From the NCBI GenBank assembly GCA_947470805.1, contig CANIVU010000092.1, positions 1-35,910 of the forward strand: a stretch of 35,910 nucleotides of DNA, in the 5' to 3' direction. Made by a program: the position numbers and the translations under genes. The DNA comes from Acidobacteriota bacterium (GTDB lineage: Bacteria; Acidobacteriota; Terriglobia; Bryobacterales; Bryobacteraceae). Each line of letters begins with the position of its first letter. The first letter of the stretch is position 1. The notes beneath the pieces were generated by a model. The model was given only the letters and a program-made list of their open reading frames with translations, was not told the DNA's origin and ran no database searches. Shown one piece after another: positions 25,149-32,504 of the stretch.

Positions 25149-27761
25149 TTATTTGATGATGGTTATGGTTCCGGTCTTCGATCCCCCGAGGCTGGATTTG
25201 ATAAGAATTGAGGTTGGCGCACCGCTTACAATCCAGCTCTGCGGTGAAGAGTAGGAGTTGGCGGTTGGATTGTAGATCAAGGCGACGCCGGCGGCAAGGG
25301 CCGCACCGGAGGCGCCGATCGGAGTCGCTGTCAGAACCGCCAGACCGCCAGGCACGCTGTCGGTCGCGGCAATTTGGACTCGCAGTTTGGACTGGGAATA
25401 GTTGGCCGTCGTGATGGTGATGGTGTCTGGACCGACCAGAACATTGGTGGTTGTCTTGGTAGTTCCCTTCAGGGCGTCGACGACGGTGATTTCAAAGGTT
25501 AGGGTGGCAGGCGTGGGTGTGCCAGCGGGTAGGGCAGCGGTAAATTTAGCTGTTGAACCCGAGACTGTCAGCGACTGCGTGGGACCGGCAGTCTGCCGGA
25601 AGCTGTAGGTGTAAGGAGCAGTGCCTCCCGACACTGCGGCCGAGAGGGTGACAGCGGTCCCCGCCGCGACGCTGGCGCCAGGCAAACTACCGAATGACAC
25701 CGACGGAGCGGTCGTTGAAGCAACGACAGTGACATTGACGGAGACGACTCCCCCGCAGGTAAAGCCGTTACATACCGCGAGCATGAAGGTCAAAACTACG
25801 GGAGCGCTGTTGGGCGCCAACGTAGGGGCGACGAACTGCTGGGTGGGCATGCTTGGATTGGAGTTCAAGAGAGCAACAGGAGTACCAGCGGTCTGCTGCC
25901 AAGTGTACGTCAAGGACATTGCGGGGGAGTTGGGATCGCTGCTGGCGGCGCCGCTCAGGGTTACGGTAGCTCCGGAACTTACGGTTTGCGGAGCACCCGC
26001 ATTCGCGATGGGCGGCTGGATGAGAGAGGACCCGAAGGAGTTGGAAAGAGCGACAGGAGCGTTCAAGTTAGGCCAGGGACTGAGTTGGCTAACGGTACCG
26101 ACAGGCGCGGTTCCTTCGGGCGAACCGAACGGAACATAGGGACCTGAGCCATTAGCCAGGAAGGGAAACTCCTGGAGTGTGAGCGGAATCTGGGGAGAGC
26201 CGATCACCAGATTCTCGGCAAAAATGTACTCAAAATTGGGCGCTTCGAAGTATCCGGCACGCAAGCCATTGGCGGCGAGCCGAGAGGTTGGAAGGATGGT
26301 ATCGATACGCGCCCCCTTTGTCAAAGCGCGACTGGCGACGGAGGTGTAGCGCGTAGGGGGCAGCAGGTTGCCGACGGAGACACGTAAGCGAGCGCGTCCC
26401 TTCACGCCGCCCAACGGAGGGCCGAAGGGGTCGGCGGTACCATAGAGACGATGGCGGGTGGCCCCGGTCGTCGAATTGACGTCGATGGCGTAGACGTCGA
26501 CCAACTGCGAGCTGTCGCTGGTGAAAAACTCACCGTTGAATAGATCGACGGCCTCCTGGGGCAGGAGGGGGTTGGGTGTACCGCCGACACCGAGGCGGTA
26601 TTCACCCATAGCAATGTAGACGGGCCAACTGCCGGGGGCGGTAAAGATTGCGACGTCAGCGGTTACGGCGTAGGCGGAAATGTACTGGCACGTGCTGAAC
26701 GGAGCTCCGGCGACGCACGGCGCATCCTGGACGATGTTTCCGGAATAGGTGATCTGGTCACCGACTTCGAGTGGGGCCTGTTCAAACGGATCCGGTTTGA
26801 CAGCAGGGTTCGGATAGCCGACCTGATGGGTAATGCCATTAGCGTCCGGAGTTCCGGCGGTGGCAGCCTGCATGGTGAAGATGGTTGAGAACGCGCCAGT
26901 GAATCCGTCTCTTGGACGGTTCCATTGCGGGCAGAGAGAATCGGAAGCAACGGCGGGGTCGAACCGGGGCAGGCATAGAGGATAGCCGGTACCAGTGGCG
27001 ATACTGGGATTATCCTCGTCGGCGGCGAAGCGGAGGTCAAGCGCGCCAACGAACGATGTGCCGGACGGGGTAACGTCGGGCGCACCGAAGCGGCCGTCGG
27101 GCGTGTTGAACCGGATGCGGGCGCCGGTTTTGGCGGTGAGGGTGGAGCCGACCCAGACGTCCGGCATACAGGGAGTTCCGGCGACACATTTGGAGTAATC
27201 GATTGCGTTTACGATACCGGTGCCAACATTGGCAGCATGTTGGGCGAGGTAGACGAGACCGGCTATGTAGGAGTCGGTCCCGGTGGCGGGATTGACGACG
27301 CGATTTCCCTGCACGTGGACTTCGTAGGTAGTGAGGGGCTTCGGGGTATCGGAGAGTGCGAGACCACTTTGGTTGCCGGCCTGGTAGATAGCGGGGGCGT
27401 TGCGGAACATGTCCGCCCAGGTCATCGAGGAAGTGGGGAACTGGAAGATTGTGTTTCGGGGGATGACGACTTTGACACCGTTGACTTCCAGAGTTCCACC
27501 GGAGAAGTAGTCGGACTTGTTGTCGACGGTGGCGCTTTGAATGAAACCTACCATATCGAACGGGGAGACGGGGGGGAGAAACGGTTGCGGCGCCGGAGTC
27601 GGTACAAATGGCGGCAGGGCGACAGCGACAGCGCCATTCTTGGCGGCCTGGAGGGCACCGGAGAAGAGGAGCGTGACGAGTAAGGCGGACAACGCAACGT
27701 GGCGACGGTTCCGAACGGTTTTACGCAAAAGGGAGCAGCAGGCCTGGTGAAAGAAGGTCAT
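25149..27761 (-). CDS. large exported protein with C-terminal PKD/Ig-like domains, 870 aa
   Basis: I do not recognise a function. After a basic N-terminus and hydrophobic helix (HVALSALLVTLLFSGALQAA, ending near residue 40) comes a roughly 560-residue region without a known domain. It opens with GFIQSATVDNKSDYFSGGTL, then EVNGVKVVIPRNTIFQFP. Its cysteine pairs (CVAGTPC, CLPRF...LC, CVAGAPFSTC) suggest disulfides. About residues 590-690 form a PKD-like domain (ANAGAPQTVSSGATVTLSG, TYTWQQTAG), and a second Ig-like repeat follows (TAPYTYSFRQTAGPTQSL). The C-terminus is a short beta-rich tail. The longest frame starts at 27956 but overlaps the upstream gene and lacks a signal; the ATG at 27761 gives the signal peptide. 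It lies 46 bases behind the di-haem peroxidase gene, so the two are probably an operon acting outside the cytoplasm. Confidence 0.8.
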   Translation of the reverse strand: MTFFHQACCSLLRKTVRNRRHVALSALLVTLLFSGALQAAKNGAVAVALPPFVPTPAPQPFLPPVSPFDMVGFIQSATVDNKSDYFSGGTLEVNGVKVVIPRNTIFQFPTSSMTWADMFRNAPAIYQAGNQSGLALSDTPKPLTTYEVHVQGNRVVNPATGTDSYIAGLVYLAQHAANVGTGIVNAIDYSKCVAGTPCMPDVWVGSTLTAKTGARIRFNTPDGRFGAPDVTPSGTSFVGALDLRFAADEDNPSIATGTGYPLCLPRFDPAVASDSLCPQWNRPRDGFTGAFSTIFTMQAATAGTPDANGITHQVGYPNPAVKPDPFEQAPLEVGDQITYSGNIVQDAPCVAGAPFSTCQYISAYAVTADVAIFTAPGSWPVYIAMGEYRLGVGGTPNPLLPQEAVDLFNGEFFTSDSSQLVDVYAIDVNSTTGATRHRLYGTADPFGPPLGGVKGRARLRVSVGNLLPPTRYTSVASRALTKGARIDTILPTSRLAANGLRAGYFEAPNFEYIFAENLVIGSPQIPLTLQEFPFLANGSGPYVPFGSPEGTAPVGTVSQLSPWPNLNAPVALSNSFGSSLIQPPIANAGAPQTVSSGATVTLSGAASSDPNSPAMSLTYTWQQTAGTPVALLNSNPSMPTQQFVAPTLAPNSAPVVLTFMLAVCNGFTCGGVVSVNVTVVASTTAPSVSFGSLPGASVAAGTAVTLSAAVSGGTAPYTYSFRQTAGPTQSLTVSGSTAKFTAALPAGTPTPATLTFEITVVDALKGTTKTTTNVLVGPDTITITTANYSQSKLRVQIAATDSVPGGLAVLTATPIGASGAALAAGVALIYNPTANSYSSPQSWIVSGAPTSILIKSSLGGSKTGTITIIK

Positions 27762-27807
27762 GGGAGGGGAGAGTTCCTTGTCGATGTAGGTGGTGGAGTT
27801 TTTCGTG

Positions 27808-29955
27808 CTATTTGAGGCCGGAACTGAAAGGCAGAAGCGGGCCCTGCGTTGTGGACCTGCCAGCCTTACCAATGGCCGGCAGCGTAATAAAGTTGTCCTT
27901 GGCGTTGATGCTTCCGCTTTTGACGACCAACGTCGAACCTGATACAGGATGGCCATTGGGAATCGTGAGAGACGGATGATCGAAGGGCGCCCGTTCCCAG
28001 CGGACCCGCTCGTCGGTCAAAGACTTTAGAAAGGCGACGAGATCCGCTTGTTCGTTAGATGTGAGGAATAACGGGAAGATGGCGGGCGGGAGGTTACTGG
28101 GATTGGCACCCCAGCCGCTCGAATTGTTGGCAGCGGACCCGACCGAGTCTCCCCCGCGGTTATAGAACTGGACGACCTGTTCCAATGTCGCCTGGCCGCC
28201 GTTGTGAAAGTAGGGGCCGGTGAGTTCGACGTTGCGGAGTGTCGGAACTTTGAAGTTGCCGTCGATGGCATCGCGGGTGGAGCCTGACAATTGCGTGCAC
28301 GGAGATACCTGGAAATTGCAGGGGTACAGATTGAACCGATCGACACCCAACCCGATGGTGGCCATTCCTGGATTATTGAGGCCGAGATCGGGATTGGCCG
28401 CGTAGGCAGCCTTGACCTGGCGGGTGAAGCTCAATGGGTTACCCCAGGGATCGCTTTCGCCAAGGCCGAGATCTTCCCCGGGGGAGCGAACGCCAATATT
28501 GTAGAAGCCACTATCGTAGAGGGCGGGAGCACCTTCCCCCATAAGCATATATTCGACCAGCCCGCCCAACTGCGAGTTCAGACGCAGGGATGTACCGGCG
28601 CCGGTGAACTCCGCGCCTTTATGGCAAAAGATACACCCGCCGTTGCCCATGAACACCTGAAAACCTCGTTGCGCCTCCAGTGACATGGCCCCGACGACTC
28701 CATTCATTTGCTTATCAAACGGAGATTGATCGGAAACCAGAGTTGCCTCATAGAGCATGACGGCGAGACCGAAGAACAGTGAGAAGTTCTTCTGGATCTG
28801 GGTGTATCCGTCCACTGAGCGCTTGGAGGAATTCCAGAACTTGGGTTGAAAGGCTTTTCTGACAAGCGCAGCGTAGGTCACGTTCATCCCATACGGCTTG
28901 GCGGCGTAAGGACCAAGCATGCTGTCGGTGGAAGAAACCTCCTGACCGGAAGAGAGGGGCTTAAGAGGCAACATTTTTACACCAATCTCTTCAAAAAGCC
29001 GCCCCTTACAGGACATTTCAAGATCGCTGCCCGGGGGGCCAACGGCCTGAGAGGCGAGACTGGAATCGCTGAGATTGACCGGATACGGCTTCAGATCTCC
29101 ATTGGCCGCTGCGACCAGAACGCTATTGGCCGGATCGATGCCGGCACTCGGGTCACGCCAACCGAACGGGTTGCGCCCGTTAAAGATGTTGCTAGCCCGG
29201 CCATCCCAGAAATTGCGGAAGTAATAGATCGCGTTGATGACTGTCGGAGAATTACGCGGCTCAACCTGTCGCGCATTGACGCCCTTAATGGAAAATACCG
29301 GGCTTAGAACCTCCCTACAGTTATCTCTGGGTACGTCGCCGAGTCCGGTAATCGTGTTGGAACTGTTGCCGGCGCCGTGAATGTAGTCGTAGCGGAACAC
29401 CCCCTGAGAGGAGACAATGTTCGGCGAATCGTAGATCACATTGGAGTTCCTATTATTCGGATCGGACAGTTTATGCGTCGGGAAATCCTTGGCGGTCAAC
29501 TTGTAGTTCGGACCACCCCCGACCTCTGAGACGACACCCCCAGAAAGCTTCGAGGCCGGCTTGTACCAGACGCCCTGCAAGGAGGAGTCGACGGCACGGA
29601 ATTGCGGATTGAGTTGATTGACGACGCGGTTGTCTGCCCCGGCCTGGAAGTGGCAACTCGCGCAGGCCAAGCCGTCGCTACCAAGCTGCATATCCCAAAA
29701 GAGCGCTTTCCCCAAAACTTTCGCCGCCTGCATGTCCGCCACAAATTCCGAGAGGTTCACCGGAAGAGGCACTGTCGTGAGATTTAGCGGGCCTGGCTGC
29801 GGGGGGCGATCGGGCGGAAAGAGGCCGGCCTGCGCGACGGCCGGGAGATGGCACAGGGCAAGCAAGATGGCACACCCAACGGCGCGAACAACAAGGCCAA
29901 CAGGGGTGCCGGGGCGAGCGGAGCCGAGTCGAAACTGTGAATTTGTCTGATCCAT
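27808..29955 (-). CDS. exported di-haem cytochrome c peroxidase/MauG-like protein, 715 aa
   Basis: This is a c-type cytochrome of the CcpA/MauG superfamily, periplasmic or outer-surface, which uses two covalent haems to reduce peroxide or oxidise a protein partner. An N-terminal helix (VVRAVGCAILLALCHLPAVAQA) serves as signal. The two haem motifs are CASCH (98-102, in SDGLACASCHFQAG) and CIFCH (441-445, in GNGGCIFCHKGAEF). The C-terminal GPYFHNGGQATLEQVVQFYNRG and DLVAFLKSLTDERV are classic for the family. At 715 aa it is about twice the length of a standard peroxidase, with long insertions between the haem domains. The start at 29955 is preferred over 29994 because GGAAAA lies five to six bases before it. 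It heads an operon with the large PKD protein; that protein may be its substrate or scaffold (inference). Confidence 0.88.
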   Translation of the reverse strand: MDQTNSQFRLGSARPGTPVGLVVRAVGCAILLALCHLPAVAQAGLFPPDRPPQPGPLNLTTVPLPVNLSEFVADMQAAKVLGKALFWDMQLGSDGLACASCHFQAGADNRVVNQLNPQFRAVDSSLQGVWYKPASKLSGGVVSEVGGGPNYKLTAKDFPTHKLSDPNNRNSNVIYDSPNIVSSQGVFRYDYIHGAGNSSNTITGLGDVPRDNCREVLSPVFSIKGVNARQVEPRNSPTVINAIYYFRNFWDGRASNIFNGRNPFGWRDPSAGIDPANSVLVAAANGDLKPYPVNLSDSSLASQAVGPPGSDLEMSCKGRLFEEIGVKMLPLKPLSSGQEVSSTDSMLGPYAAKPYGMNVTYAALVRKAFQPKFWNSSKRSVDGYTQIQKNFSLFFGLAVMLYEATLVSDQSPFDKQMNGVVGAMSLEAQRGFQVFMGNGGCIFCHKGAEFTGAGTSLRLNSQLGGLVEYMLMGEGAPALYDSGFYNIGVRSPGEDLGLGESDPWGNPLSFTRQVKAAYAANPDLGLNNPGMATIGLGVDRFNLYPCNFQVSPCTQLSGSTRDAIDGNFKVPTLRNVELTGPYFHNGGQATLEQVVQFYNRGGDSVGSAANNSSGWGANPSNLPPAIFPLFLTSNEQADLVAFLKSLTDERVRWERAPFDHPSLTIPNGHPVSGSTLVVKSGSINAKDNFITLPAIGKAGRSTTQGPLLPFSSGLK

Positions 29956-29993
29956 ACTATTTTCCAAACTAAGTGGTTCTGCGTACGAGTACA

Positions 29994-30009
29994 TAAGTAG
30001 AAGTACTTA
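29994..30009. promoter_or_regulatory. TAAGTA-GAAG-TACTTA dyad upstream of the di-haem peroxidase
   Basis: Two exact 6-base inverted arms around GAAG lie 39-54 bases upstream of the ATG at 29955 in an AT-rich promoter region. This could be an operator near the transcription start. No regulator is identified. Confidence 0.3.
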
Positions 30010-30228
30010 CATGAGCACGTGTAAGTTACGCGATTTTCCGTTTGTGTCGTGCAATCAAACGGCGCTCTAAATTGATGGTAATCAGCAAAGATACGAACTC
30101 GCAAGTACCGTTAACAAATTGAACCTATTGATACAGTCCAGTACTAATTTGCAATTCGAACAGTACTAGCACCAAATTATCAGCAGACCGATTCAAGTGT
30201 CTCTTACCCGGAGTCAAAAAGGATTCGG

Positions 30229-30591
30229 TCAGGGTTGCAGGGGTCGTACTGCGCCGGCTCGTGAAGTGGTGGGCCATAAGAGCAGTGGCGCCACACCTGC
30301 GTACCACCCCGACGAACTCGGCAACACCGTAGACGTTATCGGCCCCAGCCGTCGCCGGACGGCCCAACGGCTTTGACGCAGCGTCTCAATCGCAGCGTCC
30401 CGCTCCGCCGTTCCCGCCGCCTGTGTCACCCGCACATCGATCAACACTCCATTGCGCTTCTCGGCAATCACTTGCCCCATAATGACCAGCTTGAATTGGC
30501 CGCCCCGTGTGTTTGTGAAGAATTGTGCTTCAGGCTCGGCCAGTGATTCATCCATCGGCGGTGGCGGCTTCAGAACATCGAGGATGCTCAC
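30229..30591 (-). pseudogene. IS5 family transposase remnant, frameshifted
   Basis: In one minus-strand frame the sequence reads EPEAQFFTNTRGGQFKLVIM, then GQVIAEKRNGVLIDVRVTQA, then AGTAERDAAIETL, matching the central part of IS5-type transposases (AKLSYMGHVLMENRNGL..., TGTAERDAAL...). Near 30340 the similarity moves to another frame (GADNVYGVAEFVGVVRRCGA, then TALMAHHFTSRRS). Both ends of the protein are missing. It is inert and lies back to back with an IS256 remnant. Confidence 0.8.
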
Positions 30592-30631
30592 GGAATGATG
30601 TAAACGGCTTCTCCGGAATAAGAGGAGCGAT

Positions 30632-30935
30632 ATGGGATGAGACGAAGAGGTATTGGACCGGCTGATGGCCGGTTAACAGAAGCCCGAGGATCGATGGGGC
30701 GAAACGGACGGCTCAGGCAGATCGAGAGGCGGCTGCTGGAACGGGCGCTGTATGCGGAATTGAAGCACCATTAGGCTACCCCAAAAGGGCGGTGGAAGGA
30801 CGCAACAGCGGAATCAGCCGGAACGGAATGAGCCGGAAAACCCTGCAGCCCGAGCAAAGACCTCTGGAATTCGAGGTGGCACGGGACCGCAGCGGGACGA
30901 TTGAGCCGCGGATTCTCCCGCGGCGCGGCGGCAAC
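30632..30935 (+). pseudogene. IS256 family transposase N-terminal remnant with stops and a frameshift
   Basis: On the plus strand three frame pieces reconstruct the N-terminal part of an IS256 transposase. DEEVLDRLMAG is followed by TAA in place of Tyr, then QKPEDRWGE. After a shift comes GRLRQIERRLLERALYAELK, then HH and TAG. After a one-base deletion comes GYPKRAVEGRNSGISRNGMS, then RKTLQPEQRPLEFEVARDRS, then GTIEPRILP. The family core is AELxxHLGYxK...RNGxSxKTL...ELxVPRDRxGTFEPxI. The catalytic domain is absent. The sequence from 30936 to 31174 is not recognised. Confidence 0.75.
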
Positions 30936-31174
30936 CGGCGCATTCAAAGAGTTCTCCGCTCCGCCCTCCGAACTCACCAGCAGCCGCATCCTCCTCAACT
31001 GGGATAAAGCCGGCGACGGAGCGCACCGCAACTGGCGAACCGGTCCCGCCTCTCGGAAATCTGGCTCCTGCGCGGCGCCCGCCGGCGGCGCGCTGAGTAG
31101 CTTATGGAAACAGCAACACCCCCCTCCTCGGCTTACCAGCAGCCGGAGGCAGGGGGGGCAGCTCTGTCCCGGTA

Positions 31175-31945
31175 CTAACGCGAAGCGCGCGCCGCGGTCT
31201 CTCGTGCGACGCGACGGCGGCGCAACACTTCAGGAATGGCCAGCAACACCGCGCCAAAGGCGAACGTGAACAGCGTCGATGGCTCTGGAGTCTCCGACAC
31301 CGCCGAGGGCGCATTGCGTCCCAAAGCCTGCGCGGGGGCAAACCTTAATGCCTGCACAGACTGCGTGCCCGACGTCTCTCCAATCGCGATCGGAGGAGTG
31401 GTTTCGGTCAATGCATCAATGGAAGGCGTTACCAACTCGGCCTCAGAATCATGCGATCCCGATCCGTGAACCACATTCGAAAGCATCGACTCTTCGGAAG
31501 GCGCCGAGGACCCAGAGGAGGAAATCCCTGCTAATAACGCATCGCTTCGGCGCAACTGTGCCAGCCAGGCATCCTCGTACGCGCTCATCGAAAACTCGGT
31601 ATTGCCAAGCTCATTCATCACAAAATACGGAGCAACAGAAGCGTTTCGCTCAGGCAGTGCGTAGCCGCCCATGACGTAGGGCAATGCCGCCTGCACATCC
31701 TCCACCGGGCTGTCATCGTCCAGCGCGATCCGCTGCCAAGCCATCATCGTCGGTGCCGAAACATCTTCGATGCGTGCCGCCGCCAGCGCCGGGGTATCCT
31801 CGTCTGGCTGCTGTTCAAACTGACGCCATGTGACAAAGTTCGATGGAATAGATGCTCCACCAAGAAGGAATGGACTCGACCATCCGCAGATTCCCGCGAA
31901 AATCAGGGTCGCGACGGCGAATCGAACGCTAGTGTACATACTCAT
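31175..31945 (-). CDS. PEP-CTERM sorting-domain protein, 256 aa
   Basis: This is an exported protein with a C-terminal PEP-CTERM signal, processed by an exosortase and typical of bacteria that make extracellular polysaccharide. The N-terminus is a signal peptide (VRFAVATLIFAGICGWSSPF). The C-terminus has the full tripartite signal: the PEP motif in ETPEPSTLF, a hydrophobic helix FTFAFGAVLLAIPEV and a basic tail RRRRVARETAAR. The middle (about 30-215) is acidic, rich in Ser, Thr, Glu and Ala, and matches nothing I know. ATG at 31945 and a second ATG two codons later are both possible. No exosortase gene is in the window. The gene stands alone between IS debris and a 559-base gap. Confidence 0.82.
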   Translation of the reverse strand: MSMYTSVRFAVATLIFAGICGWSSPFLLGGASIPSNFVTWRQFEQQPDEDTPALAAARIEDVSAPTMMAWQRIALDDDSPVEDVQAALPYVMGGYALPERNASVAPYFVMNELGNTEFSMSAYEDAWLAQLRRSDALLAGISSSGSSAPSEESMLSNVVHGSGSHDSEAELVTPSIDALTETTPPIAIGETSGTQSVQALRFAPAQALGRNAPSAVSETPEPSTLFTFAFGAVLLAIPEVLRRRRVARETAARASR

Positions 31946-32504
31946 GAAACGCTAAACTCCGAGTGAAATGGATTAACGGTGCTATACCGCAAGTTATGGC
32001 CTTCCCGGGTAGAGAAGGTTCATGTGACGTTGCCGTTGAGACTGTGCGGCGCCCGTCTACATCAACGAGATTAGCGGTCAGGGGCTATTTCGGGCATGAC
32101 GCTGACGTACTGATTTTAGGCAAACCGGCGTACCGATTTTTTCCGGCAAAAAAGTACCAGAAAGGCACCGGGCCTGCCCATCCCAATAGGTACCTGAGTA
32201 CCGGCATCCCATGCAATTCCGATGGTTTTCCGCGCCGGACCGGAAAATCTCAGGACGAATCGGCTTCTTCTTATCACGCTCAGCCGCAGGCGCCCTATCA
32301 ACCTATATCCGGCAGCCGGGTTGAGCGCCGAGGCTGGTAAGTACAAGGAACGAGGGCGGATTAGCAGCCCGGTACGCCCCCCCGCTCCATCCCCGGCCGC
32401 GAAAAGCCACACAACCATCGGCTCTGCTCACAGATCGATTCCCTGTGCGCCATCCACCACAAGACTGGACCGGTGCACAAGCAACAGCCTCCGCATCCGG
32501 TTCG
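31946..32504. other. 559-bp gap without a supported gene
   Basis: The minus-strand open frame at 32116-32418 and the plus-strand frames here give Arg/Pro-rich translations with no recognisable domain. GGTAC-CTGA-GTACC forms a small dyad near 32190-32205. The part next to 31946 should contain the promoter of the PEP-CTERM gene. No terminator is evident for the PD40 gene ending at 32505. Confidence 0.45.
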
